Assembly: GCA_035610365.1 (NCBI GenBank)
Contig: CM069432.1
Coordinates: forward strand, 27,218,354-27,282,353
Length of the DNA stretch: 64,000 bases
Direction: 5' to 3'
Source: Aquatica leii
Taxonomy: Eukaryota; Arthropoda; Insecta; Coleoptera; Lampyridae
Below the pieces are notes generated by a model. The model saw nothing but the letters and a program-made list of their open reading frames with translations, made no database searches and was not told the DNA's origin. Position 1 is the first letter of the stretch. Every line of letters starts with the position of its first letter. The translations under genes and the position numbers were made by a program. Positions 10,964 to 20,282 of the stretch are shown piece after piece.

Positions 10964-12260
10964 CCCTTTATAGGATACTGGTCGATATTTCAACCAAGTA
11001 AAAAAAAGCTTGTATCAAACAGACAGCGGTGTAATATTTAACCAGTTGATCGTTAGTATATTGCGGAAGAGGATACTGGTCTCAAATTTGACCAATTTCT
11101 ATATGCGAGTAAGAAAGAGAGAAACCGGTTGGATTTTTAACCAGTGTCCATTATTGCACCTAGTGTTATTTACACGTGTTGTGAGCCGGTCTACCTGAAA
11201 GCGGTTTTTTATCTATTGTTGTTTGAAGGACTTCAGTGAAAATTCGTAGTTAAGTACAAGTACAAGAATAATTGTAGATTACGATGTAGTAATTGTAATT
11301 GTCATACAAGTTTGCGCTAGGATAATATTTGTGATTTAGTTGGCATAATCACACACATGTAATCACATTGCAACGTGTTCATAGAAATTTATCAGTTAGT
11401 TTAACTTCTGCAGCAATGTTGATAAAATTAAACAACTTCTTTCAACAATTTCCATGCATTTATGCAGTAAAACAAAATTTATTTTCATCATTATTCCTTA
11501 TATATGTATATATATATATATATATATATGCAGAACGATGAGGTCTAATAGGATGAATTTTCTGAAAGAGTTGCTGATTCCAGATAAAGACCTTCAACCA
11601 GATGATTCCGATACTGTCGGTACCAGTAGCATAACAGTCAATAATTGGAAGGATCGAGGAAAAAATGTGTACTAGTTGCTTCTACTATACATTCAGCAAC
11701 AGAAAAATCAACTGTTTAGAGAATGACAAAGGAAGAAGTGAAGGTCACTGTTGAATGTCCAAAAAGCATAGAAGACTATAATAAAAACATGGGTGGAGTT
11801 AATCGGTTTGATCAACTCCATTCCTGTTATAGTATAGCCTAGAAGTCATGAAAATGGTGGCTGAGACTTTTTTATTACCTGGTTGACGCTTCCATTGTGA
11901 ACTCCTACATTTTATATAAAATTGGTGTTTCTACTAACCAGTCTAAATTGAAACCAAAATTGCAGCTTGTATTTAGAAGCATACTCGCAAACCAACTTAT
12001 AGGGGACTTTTCGACAAGAAAATCACAAGGATCGTGGCTGGTAGTAGGCAAAAATAATATCAAAAAAATGGTAGGATGGTAGGTCAGTAAGTGTTCCGCC
12101 TAGTGAGATACCGGTTGAAATATCGACCAGCTGAAAAAAATATATATCAAACACTTTTTTTTAAATGTTTCTTTTATTTTGCCATCTTAAACCCTCAATC
12201 AACAAATGCCTGTAAAAAAACATGTGGTTTTATGTTTCTCATAATCTGCCCTATAAAGGG
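10964..12260 (+). mobile_element. piggyBac-like element with TTAA target site
   Basis: Flanked by TTAA at 10960-10963 and 12261-12264. Left terminus CCCTTTATAGGATACTGG; right terminus on the other strand CCCTTTATAGGGCAGATT. The first 11 bases are identical. Internal subterminal repeats GGTCGATATTTCAACC (10979) and its exact inverse GGTTGAAATATCGACC (near 12112) support a paired-end structure. A TA microsatellite lies near 11503-11530. The 1297-bp length means about half of the normal transposase has been lost. Removing it leaves the reverse transcriptase frame intact. Confidence 0.93.
11538..12080 (+). pseudogene. piggyBac transposase, fragment
   Basis: Broken frames read VNNWKDRGKNV (11637), MTKEEVKVTVECPKSIEDYN (11723), MGGVNRFDQLHSCYS (11790) and, at 11850-12030, WLRLFYYLVDASIVNSYILY and LQLVFRSILANQLIG. 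This is the C-terminal half of the piggyBac DDE domain (MGGVD..DQ...Y.I.....KWW..). At least three frameshifts or stops are present. The N-terminal half is absent; the 5' part of the element is non-coding. Confidence 0.85.
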
Positions 12261-13243
12261 TTAAAGAGTGGTTACTGGCAGGTAGAATTAGAACTCAAGG
12301 ATCGTGAAAAAACAGCTTTTACGATTGGAACTGGTTTGTGGCAGTTCACTATGATGTCCTTTGGCCTGTGTAACGCTCCTGCGACGTTCGAGCGTTTTAT
12401 GGAGACCATCTTGCGCAGATTGTCTTGGAAGACGTGCTTGGTTTACCTGGATGACATGATCGTGGTTGGAAGGTCGTTTGAAGAACATTTGAACAACTTG
12501 AAGGAAGTGTTCCAGCGATTACGTGGGGCTAATCTCAAACTGAGCCCAACGAAGTGCAACACCTTGGCCACGTCGTATCTAGAGATAGAGTAAAGGCTGA
12601 CCCAGACAAAATCCGAGCAGTGCAAGCATGGCCAAAACCAATCGACAAACATCAGGTCCGAAGTTGCCTTGGGTTGTGCACCTATTATAGACGATTTGTA
12701 CCCGGATTCGCCAATATTGCCAAGTCTTTGACGAAATTGACGGGAGAAAGAGCACAATTTAGATGGAATGAAGACTGCAAAAATTCTTTCCATCAACTTA
12801 AACAGGCCCTAGTCACTTCGCCGATTTTGAGTTATCCAAGAGAAAGTGGAAAATTTGTCTTGGATACCGACGCAAGCAATCTGGCCATAGGTGCAGTCCT
12901 TTCGCAGATTCAAGATGGACAAAAAAAAGTTATCGCGTATTTTAGTAAAGTTTTGTCCAGGCCAGAAAGGAATTATTGCATGACTAAAAGGGAGCTATTA
13001 GCAGTCGTCAAGTCCATCGAACATTTCTACAAATATTTGTATAGACGAAAATTTTTACTGAAAACAGACCACGCCGCTTTAAAATAGCTACTGCAGTTCC
13101 GTAATCCGGAAGGACAAGTGGCAAGATGGATCGAGAGACTGCAAGAGTATGACTATGACACAGAACACCGTGCCGGAAGCAGTCATCGGAACGCTGATTC
13201 CTTGTCCAGAAAACGATGTCCAGCGGACTGCAGCTATTGTTGT
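12261..13243 (+). pseudogene. Gypsy reverse transcriptase and RNase H
   Basis: Continues the RT begun at 10861: SGYWQVELELKDREKTAFT, MSFGLCNAPATFERFME and the catalytic motif CLVYLDDMIVVG (about 12447) are intact. A frameshift near 12550 moves to LGHVVSRDRVKADPDKIRAV and YYRRFVPGFANIAKSLTKL. RNase H follows with FVLDTDASNLAIGAVLSQ, YCMTKRELLAVV and LLKTDHAALK. A TAG at 13085-13087 stands where relatives have tryptophan (ALK then LLQFRNPEGQVARW), after which the frame continues to ADSLSR. A few disabling changes only, so decay is moderate. Confidence 0.92.
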
Positions 13244-13864
13244 TGTTGATGAGTGGAAACCTGATCATTTGCGTCGCAAACAAGAGAAAGATCATGAAAT
13301 AAGGCTACTCCTGGACTGGAAAGAAAACGGCCGACGACCAGCCTGGGAAGAAGTGAGTGCTTTGGGCAGAAACATCAAAGCTTACTGGGTGCAGTGGGAC
13401 TCTTTAATAGTGTCAGAAGTGTTCAAGCATCTCCACGATGGGACATCAGGAGGACACTTTAGCATAAAGAAGACATTGGGTAAAGTGCGAGAACGATTCT
13501 ACTAGATGAACTGCAAAGAGGACGTCATGAAATGGTGCCGTAAGTCGACGGTCTGCGCATCAGGTAATCGTCCAGCGAGAAAGCGCAAAGCACACATGAA
13601 GCAATACAACGTAGGAAGCCCTTTGGAAAGAGTAGCAATTGGCATCGCAACGCCGTTCCCAGAATCCGATTCGGGAAATAAATACATCCTGGTGGCGAAG
13701 GATTATTTCACGAAATGGACGGAGGCTTACGCCATACCCAATCAAGAAGCAGCTACAGTCGCAGACGTATCAGTAAAAGAGTTTTTCTGCCGGTTTGGAG
13801 TTCCGTTGGAATTACACTTCGATCAAGGCCGCAACTTTGAATCTGGACTGTTTCAAGAAGTTAC
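13149..13864 (+). pseudogene. Gypsy integrase: zinc-binding domain and truncated core
   Basis: One frame with a single internal TAG (13503-13505, a tryptophan position in the YYW-like motif). The HHCC zinc region reads VFKHLHDGTSGGHFSIKKTL then CRKSTVCASGNRP. The core starts KYILVAKDYFTKWTEAYAIP (first catalytic Asp) and goes to FGVPLELHFDQGRNFESGLF (second Asp). The third residue (Glu) and the rest of the integrase are missing: after FQEV the frame passes directly into the macro-domain region by an in-frame deletion, probably at a short repeat of AGTT. In the sister copy at 56100-57000 the integrase continues normally. Confidence 0.9.
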
Positions 13865-14428
13865 CACCGAGGAACAACAAGACCTGTTCCAAACACAAAA
13901 AGATTACGCCATCGCACATTGCGTGAGCGGGAATCTTGACATGTCCACAGGGGTCGCAGTCGTATTTAAAAAGAAGTTTGAGCAGCTAGATGAACTACGA
14001 AGACAGCAACCGGCAGTCGGAAAAGTTTTAAGACTACTCGCTTACAGACCACCAAGAAATACTTACGTAGCAAGCCGTTATACCGAAAATCTGTGGCGAA
14101 CATTAAGGAATCTCAAGAGAGAAATGGAGTTCCACCATGTTGTGGCTTAGATCAACTAAATTGGAGGACAGTTTAAAACATGTTGGAGGTCATCTTCCGA
14201 GGAACAGACGTTCAAGTGTTGGTCTGTAGTTACCAACCAAGAAGAATATCGGGCCAGGAAAAGTCCATTGATTGTTACTTTTATGGTCAAGGATGTTGCC
14301 GAAATGGAGAGAGCTGCCGCTATCGCCACGATCCATTCTACCGGTGTCACATCCAGATTTCTGTTCTGGGACAGAACAGTCTTAAGAAGGGGGCTGTGAA
14401 ACATTCGCGAAGTTTTTGTAAATTTCAA
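13865..14428 (+). pseudogene. Macro domain (TARG1/OARD1-like) with C-terminal CCCH zinc finger, in Gypsy
   Basis: Follows integrase. TTEEQQDLFQTQ leads into AHCVSGNLDMSTGVAVVFKK (13914-13970), then FEQLDELRRQQPAVGKVL. This is the N-terminal signature of macro domains of the OARD1/TARG1 group, which remove ADP-ribose from proteins. After a frameshift, TTKKY (about 14052) and CGLDQLNW (about 14145) give counterparts of the family's catalytic lysine and aspartate. The end, NMLEVIFRGTDVQVLVC (14177-14227), matches the last helix and strand. A finger of form C-x7-C-x5-C-x3-H follows (CYFYGQGCCRNGESCRYRH, 14273-14329), then FYRCHIQISVLGQNSLKKG. Frames shift twice and a stop interrupts (14162). The same arrangement is seen at 57000-57706. 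Fold call is strong; function in the element is inference. Confidence 0.85.
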
Positions 14429-14565
14429 AAACGTTTCCGTACTTTTTATCCACGTCTAGAACGTTCACGAAAGAATATAGAGGCTTTTCAAATATTTGCA
14501 GAAACATATAAAGACGGTACAAACAAATCGTAGGTCAGTTATTTCCGTAATTCGAAAACGACAGT
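14382..14565 (+). repeat. Polypurine tract and first part of Gypsy 1 3' LTR
   Basis: AAGAAGGGGGC (14384-14394) is a polypurine tract just after the zinc-finger region; TGTGAAACATTCGC follows as a plausible LTR start. The LTR is cut by the insertion of the intact Gypsy at 14566 and resumes at 21665. The same tract (AAGAAGGGGCC) is found at the same place in the sister copy near 57540. Confidence 0.55.
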
Positions 14566-15943
14566 TGTTACGGTAATTTTCATTAAGTACGCCTTTGTTG
14601 TTACGGTTGAAATCTTCATTAGGCACGCCTATGGATTTTCGACGTAAAATTAGATTCAGGTGTTGACGCCATCTATCGGGTTACGTTGGATTGAGCAGAC
14701 GTCATTCCGATGAGACTTCCGACATTTTGACTCTAACATTGTAACTGGCAATATCGCGGGCTGCGTGAGTGAATGTTGGTTCTCTAAAATCATCCACGTG
14801 TTAGGGACACGATGGAAATTATGTAGTTTCTTTAATTAACTAATTTACTTCCGCAGCGTAAGTAATTTTATTTATTTCTGTAATTAAAAGTAATTTTTAT
14901 GTCTTTTTGGTTAGCCCCATGTGCCACCTAATAAATCAGGGCATTCTGGCTGTAATTTAAAGCCCATCAGGGAAATTGTGTGACTTCGTTACAATCGTGG
15001 GATATTTGTATCGTCACCGGCTATTCTTACCTCCATCTGGCCCATGAATTCTATCCGATACCGAAAGACGAGAGATAACCCTCGACGAATATTATGTTGG
15101 AACGATTCTAAATAAGGCCTACTGTTGGAATTAATTAAATCATAGAAAAGGGTATAACAGCATCCGACGTTCGGTTTGTGTTTTGTGTACATTTTACAAT
15201 TTACGTAATGACTTTGTAGATTTCGATTTCGTGAGCTATTAGGTTGACACGATTTGCAATTAAAATTAATTACAGGGCACGTGTCGAAGGGAGCGCTTCC
15301 TCCGCATAAAAGGAACACCTGTATTGGTGGTAAGTTTTTTATAAATTTTCTTTCGTCGTCAACGAGGTTTCTCACGAAACTTACAATCATCATAACTTCG
15401 TACTGATTATCGTAATGGTAATATCTTTAGTTAGTAAATTTGCTTATACTACGTATGCTGTTTATGCTTATTTATTGTGATAATTTAATGTTAAGGTTAT
15501 ACTAATTATTTTGCCTTATTGTCGTTACTACCATATTTCTAGTTATGTAAATGATATTTACTGCGAATTATTCGTAGCCATGTTCTGCACTTGTGTAGTG
15601 TAAGTTGCCAATCCTGCTGCTATTCTCTGTTCTATATTCTCTGCAGCACGGACTTATATTGAACTACTTAATTGTTACTACATATATTTTTATAGAGGAA
15701 TTAAAGTACCATTGTTGTTAATGATCGAGTTTCTTTTCCATTTTAGTCGTTTCTTTCAGCAGTTACGAACTTACCACCTAGTTACAAGTTTCTTACCATT
15801 TCTGCTGTGAGCAGGCAGAAACTTACTTTGGACAGGCTCTGGCGCCCTTAATTATCTTATATATATATTTCTAGAAGACCTACCCCCTCTCCGACTGTTG
15901 AGAGTTGGCCGTGCAGGTTCGTAACCAGCTAAAACTTGTAACA
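14566..15943 (+). repeat. Gypsy 2 5' LTR
   Basis: Starts TGTTACGGTAATTTTCATT and ends AAAACTTGTAACA. Poly(A)-type AATAAA occurs near 14929 (CCTAATAAATCAGGG). It is about 1 kb longer than the related LTR at 9276-9660; the extra part lies between the shared 5' block (to about 14720) and the shared 3' block (CTCTCCGACTGTTGAGAG, about 15890). Confidence 0.95.
14989..15393 (-). CDS. Antisense ORF inside the LTR, cysteine-rich, unknown
   Basis: A 134-codon frame on the minus strand within the extra part of the 5' LTR. It contains CPVINFNCKSCQPNSSRN and YVNCKMYTKHKPNVGCCYT, with seven or so cysteines but no zinc-finger spacing I recognise. In the 3' LTR the same frame survives for 109 codons from MFLLCGG; a one-base indel in the T run near 15340/21050 removes the first part. 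No homologue is recognised and it may be chance. Both LTR copies are nearly identical only because the element is young, so conservation is not evidence here. Confidence 0.25.
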   Translation of the reverse strand: MMIVSFVRNLVDDERKFIKNLPPIQVFLLCGGSAPFDTCPVINFNCKSCQPNSSRNRNLQSHYVNCKMYTKHKPNVGCCYTLFYDLINSNSRPYLESFQHNIRRGLSLVFRYRIEFMGQMEVRIAGDDTNIPRL

Positions 15944-15946
15944 AAT

Positions 15947-15961
15947 TGGCGAGCCCAACTG
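15947..15961 (+). other. Gypsy 2 primer-binding site
   Basis: TGGCGAGCCCAACTG begins three bases after the LTR end, the expected position. It resembles the TGGCGCCCAACGTG site of Gypsy 1 with changes; the priming tRNA is not assigned. Confidence 0.65.
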
Positions 15962-16627
15962 TTTGGGGCCTTGATTATCTCATATCGAATTTCTCATTTC
16001 TCTACATTGCTTTTAGCTATTCTTTAATTGTGATTAGCGTAGGATTAACTTATACTGTTGAATTTCTCTAGACTTAGTGTGTAGCAAATTGGCTACCTGA
16101 CTTTTCGATTCTTTTTCTTTTGAATTGCTCATTCGTTATAATTCTTTCTGCTGTTTAGATTTTTTTCTCTAATTAGTGTAGGATTGCTAGCAGGAATAGG
16201 TAGTTTATATTGTTGACTTGCTATCGATTTAGTGTGTGCGATCAGAAGTTCTTCTAGCTTTATTGATTTCTTTTATCTTTTCTGAGTCTTACGTGGGTTC
16301 GATTTTACTTTGCTTTCTTTACTTAGTTATTGCTACTAGACTGGACGTCTGAGTTACTTCATTAACTTTTGCTTTTATTTTTCTTTAGTGCTGCAGTTTG
16401 ACTGTAGATTCGCACTTTACTTACGTTTCTTTTAATCGGACCTTCGCTTTGATTTTTTGGATTGACTCGACTACGTCGATTAATTTGTTTTCTTATTGGA
16501 TTATTTAGTTGGTAGTAATACGGCTTGTACTTACTGTTATTTTGAATTGTGGCCAGACACGTGGTGGCACATTTCCGTTGGAGTTGACAACTTTGGTTAG
16601 TTTCTTGGTTACTTGTTTGTTTTAGCT

Positions 16628-17956
16628 ATGTATTCTTCAGATGAAGAACCGCCATTTCTTACTTCTTCGGACTCTGATTCCGAAACGAATTTAGTTAATT
16701 GGAATGTTACTTTTTCGGGTGAAGATCCTTCTGTACTTATAGAATTTCTTATTCGTATCGACGAGTTGTGTTTGTCTCGTGGTGTTTCACAACATCAACT
16801 TTTTCTTTCAGCTTTTAAAGTTTTATCTGGCAAAGCCCTTCTTGTTTTTAGGACGAATCGAAGTTCGTTATGTTCGTGGGATGATGTTGCTGCTTTGTTG
16901 AAGTCTGAGTTTTTACCGTTGGATTATGATGAGCGTTTGATGGATACTATTCGCAGTCGTACGATGGGAGCTAACGAAACCATCGGTACTTACGTTACCA
17001 ATATGCGATACCTTTTTCTTCAGCTAGCAGAACCGGTCTCGGAGCAAATGCAGCTCAAGGTTATTCGCCGAAATCTAACGCCGTTCTATCAACTTCCTTT
17101 AGCGTTGATGGAAATCAAATCTATCGCTGAATTAATCTCTTTAGGCAAGCGTTTGGAGTCTAACATCAATTCTCGCGATTCCTTCCACTTCTCTACAACA
17201 GAGGTTGGTGACAAAGTTCAAGAGCCATCTGTAGTCTTTGCTAATAAGATTTCTACTCCCGTCTCTTCTGCTACTTGCTCTCTTACTACTTCTCCTCCCA
17301 ATACTTGTGTTCGTTGTCGTTCTCAAGGTGATAAGCCTTTACGTACTGTTCGTTCTCTTCTTTCTCTTCCTCCTAATTTCTTTTCAGTTTCTAGGATTAT
17401 TAGGCCTACTACTGATCCTTGGTATTTAGGTATGATATCTAAAGTTACTGCTTCTCCTCGTCGTTTCTCTCGTTGGTGTGTTGTGAAAAATCTTTTATGT
17501 AAACGTGTACGCATTTCCTCTTCTGATCCTTGCGTTTGGAAGTTAGTTGTACCTTCGGACCAGCGCAAGCAACTTATTCAAGATCACCACTTTACCTCTA
17601 ATTGTGATCACCTCAGTGTTAGGAGCACTTTGGAAGCTCTTCGATGTCATTTTTACTGGCCTCATATGAGACCTAAGGTTGCCGAGTTCATACGTCATTG
17701 TTCTTGTTCGAATTCGCGACGAAGCAAGCCTATTAGGTCACGTCACATTTTGCCAAGTAGAACGAAGCTTTCCAACACTGATGTCGCTATAAGGTCCACG
17801 CGTCTACATAAAGATCGTACTATTTCTCCGGGTGTAAAGGCCGCTTCTATTGCTTTTGCATCTTCTTCTTCAGTCGATTCTAATTATTCTTTGTTGTCTC
17901 CTTCTTCTAATCGTTCTCTTCGCTTTCATCGGCGTTGCAAGCGTCGTAAGTGCTAG
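16628..17956 (+). CDS. Gag capsid fused in frame to an integrase zinc-binding domain
   Basis: Open frame of 442 aa from ATG at 16628 (MYSSDEEPPFLTSSDSDS). Residues about 20-190 are a Gypsy capsid: NWNVTFSGEDPSVLIEFLIR, GKALLVFRTNRSSLCSWDDV, LPLDYDERLMDTIRSRTMG and VIRRNLTPFYQLPLALMEIK. A partial zinc knuckle (CVRCRSQG) comes next. Then, from about residue 260, DPWYLGMISKV, CVWKLVVPSDQRKQLI, DHHFTSNCDHLSVRSTLEAL and FYWPHMRPKVAEFIRHC match the region before and within the integrase HHCC domain. The last Cys pair is contracted (CSC rather than CxxC). The integrase core is absent; the tail is Ser/Arg rich. Compared with Gypsy 1 the gag lacks the 150-aa N-terminal domain. So protease, RT and RNase H were removed without breaking the frame. 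Confidence 0.85.
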   Translation: MYSSDEEPPFLTSSDSDSETNLVNWNVTFSGEDPSVLIEFLIRIDELCLSRGVSQHQLFLSAFKVLSGKALLVFRTNRSSLCSWDDVAALLKSEFLPLDYDERLMDTIRSRTMGANETIGTYVTNMRYLFLQLAEPVSEQMQLKVIRRNLTPFYQLPLALMEIKSIAELISLGKRLESNINSRDSFHFSTTEVGDKVQEPSVVFANKISTPVSSATCSLTTSPPNTCVRCRSQGDKPLRTVRSLLSLPPNFFSVSRIIRPTTDPWYLGMISKVTASPRRFSRWCVVKNLLCKRVRISSSDPCVWKLVVPSDQRKQLIQDHHFTSNCDHLSVRSTLEALRCHFYWPHMRPKVAEFIRHCSCSNSRRSKPIRSRHILPSRTKLSNTDVAIRSTRLHKDRTISPGVKAASIAFASSSSVDSNYSLLSPSSNRSLRFHRRCKRRKC

Positions 17957-18194
17957 TTCGCTTTTTGGGTTTTTGACTTTCGACCCTTGCTATTCTTTTG
18001 ATTCTTTTCTTTCGGTTTTGGTGGTTCGAGTCTTTGAATATGTCGTCGGTATCTTGTTGGTTGTAGCTTGGAGGCTACCCAGTTGTTCTTCTCATTTTGC
18101 TGTCACCGATTTTCTTTTCTTTGCTTAAGTTTCTAGTGCTTCTGGTCTTGGTTCTTTTCTTCTCCATCTTACTTCAGGACAGACTACCTTTCCG

Positions 18195-18330
18195 TCTGTA
18201 TATATTTATATCCGCTTAGTCGGCCTTTTTGGAATCGGTACGTCATATATAGAATTCTCTCTTCTGCTTTTGGATTTGGTTTTTCTTTTCTTGAGTTTTC
18301 TATTCCGCTCGTCGGCATTAAAGTCTTGAA
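18195..18330 (+). repeat. Dispersed 130-bp repeat, copy 1 (copy 2 at 19255-19385)
   Basis: Both copies carry CCGCTTAGTCGGC early and a TTCGGCATT/TCGGCATTAA block about 100 bases later. The copies are diverged and about 1.06 kb apart, flanking the tandem array at 18425-19080. Confidence 0.55.
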
Positions 18331-18424
18331 GTATACTTTCCAATTTGGGACAGCAATTGGTACGCTCTTGGTCTATGACTAACTGTGATATCTTTTCTCT
18401 TCCCTTTTTTTTTCTTTTTTTATT

Positions 18425-19080
18425 AGGGCGGTTGGTTGGGCAATGAAGGGTTGGTCACTCCCTTTCGTTTCTTCTACGGAGAGAAGAACGAATCAGACAC
18501 TTACATCTCGTCTTATCTTTCTCCGTCTGTTTCTTTTCTCCCTTTCTTGTTTTTCTTACTTCTTATTTTTTTCTTTCTTCTTGATTTGTTGATCACCTAC
18601 ATGCCACATCTCTTTCTTTCTTCTTCTTCCTCCTAAAGGTTTACCCCTTAGGGCGGTTGGTTGGGCACCGTAGGGTGGTCTCTCTTTTCATTCTTTTACG
18701 GGGTGAAGAATGAATCAGGCATTAACATCGAGCCTTATCTTTCTCCGTCTTTCTATATCTCTTATCTTTTCTACTTTTCATTTTTTTTCTTCTTGGGCCT
18801 ATCTATCTTTTCTTTGTGCCAACCATTATACTTTCTTTTGATTCTCCTTATGGTTCGCCTCTTGGGCGGTTGGTTGGGCATTGAAGGGTTGGTCACTCCC
18901 TTTCGTTTCTTCTACGGAGAGAAGAACGAATTAGACACTTACATCTTGTCTTATCTTTCTCCGTCTGTTTCTTTTCTTCCTTTCTTGTTTTTCTTACTTT
19001 GGATTTTTTTTCTTTTTTTTCTTTTGTTTTTGCAGGTTTGTCTTAAGGGCACTTATCTCTTTTTCTTTTATCTTGGTTTT
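18425..19080 (+). repeat. Three-copy tandem repeat, about 220 bp unit
   Basis: AGGGCGGTTGGTTGGGCA starts copies at 18425 and 18650, and GGGCGGTTGGTTGGGCA the third at 18864 (spacings 225 and 214). Copies 1 and 3 are close to each other (GGTCACTCCCTTTCGTTTCT in both); copy 2 is more diverged. Confidence 0.85.
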
Positions 19081-20270
19081 GTTGCTTGAACTCTTTCTTT
19101 TTTTCTTTGTAGTTACTTCTTTCTTTAGTGTTCACTGCAACTGTGTTTCTTTTTTTTTCTTTTCTTTCTCAGTTACTTTTCGTGCTGTATTGGATTTAGT
19201 GGGTTGTTGTTTTGTTGTTTTTGGGTTGAAGCTTGGGATAGACTACAACGTCGCTTCTGGTACTCTGTACTTCCGCTTAGTCGGCATTTTTGATGTTGTT
19301 AGTCACCGTTAGGATATTTCTCTTCTTTGGGTTTCTTTTGCTCTTGGAATATTCTAATCCGTTCTTCGGCATTTAAGTTCCAACGTGACAATCCAACACA
19401 ACGAGCACTGACTCACGACGTCCAATTGGCAAGTGAAGCTTTCTCTTCTTTATTGGTTCTTACTTCTTTCTCTTTCTTTCTTTTGGTTTTGTTTTGGGTT
19501 TCGCGGTTTGGATTGCTTTTGGATTGGCACTCATTTAGTGTTTAGCTTTTTGGTGACTTTGTTATTGTGACTCTGGGATTACTGATTCTTTTCTCTGCCT
19601 TTTTGGTAGTACGACTTATGTCGACTGTTAATCAGAATCTTTCTTTTTGCTTGAGATTTCTTCGTTGGTCTTCTTTGCTTGGATCTTTAGGATCTGTTTG
19701 GTTTTTTTGGTGGAAGAATCTCATATCGTCTGTTGACGACTTGTTGGGCACAACTGCATTAGTTTTTCTTTTTGGACTTTCTTCTAAATCGCGTATCACC
19801 ATGCAACATCTACATACTTTTTCTTTTTACTTCGTTAGCTTAGTTAGCTTTGGGGACTTATATTTGGGGTTAGATTCGTATTCTTTCTTTCCTATCATTC
19901 TTCTTTTTCTCTGGGGTTGCTTTAGTGTTGTCGAGCAGTAAGGTCTATGGGACTGCGTTGCTTTCTGCCTTTTTAGCGTAACGACTGTTGTCGACTTTTC
20001 ACGAGTACCTGTGCTGATACTTCTATTCTGTTAGTTGAGTTTCTGGTTCTTTGAAGTATCATTCCGCTTCATGCGACTTTTGGACACATCTGGTTGGTGA
20101 TGCTTGGTAAACCGAGAAAATTTCTTTCATCTACGTTTCTTCTGGGGTTGGGCGTTATTGTGTTTTGGGGTTGGTTTTGGATTTTAGGGTTCTATCCTTG
20201 GCGTATGCCTAAATTTCTGTCTTCATTTTAGCTTTGTTTTCGTTATTCTCGCTCCACGCTTTAATCTTGC

Positions 20271-20282
20271 TGGGGGGGAATC
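20271..20282 (+). other. Gypsy 2 polypurine tract
   Basis: TGGGGGGGAATC directly precedes the 3' LTR (TGTTACGG at 20283), the normal position of the plus-strand primer. Confidence 0.8.

Larger units (their letters stand above)
9661..14565 (+). mobile_element. Chimeric Gypsy element 1, internal region
   Basis: The 5' part (leader 9684-10140 and gag to 10860) matches family A, the family of the intact element at 14566. From 10861 the sequence is the pol-macro-CCCH part of family B, also present at 55391-57706. The 3' LTR (14393-14565 plus 21665-21917) is also family B-like and differs from the LTR at 9276. The whole therefore looks like two elements joined by deletion or template switching at about 10860. 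A piggyBac (10964-12260) and a complete Gypsy (14566-21660) have inserted into it. Confidence 0.7.
17957..20270 (+). other. Pyrimidine-rich, repeat-bearing 3' interior of Gypsy 2
   Basis: A 2.3-kb T/C-rich stretch without recognisable coding. Long open frames appear here (for example 18661-19089 and 19567-19941), but they encode runs of Phe, Leu and Ser, as expected from TTY-rich sequence. It occupies the place of the missing pol genes. It contains the repeats listed separately. Confidence 0.7.

Noticed and set aside
14180..14533. Separate host CCCH zinc-finger gene
   Set aside because: It continues the macro domain of the Gypsy element, and the same unit occurs at 57338 in another Gypsy copy.
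18436..19941. Long open frames encoding Phe/Leu/Ser-rich, membrane-like proteins
   Set aside because: They follow from T/C-rich sequence; there are no conserved motifs, and the tandem repeats cut across the frames.
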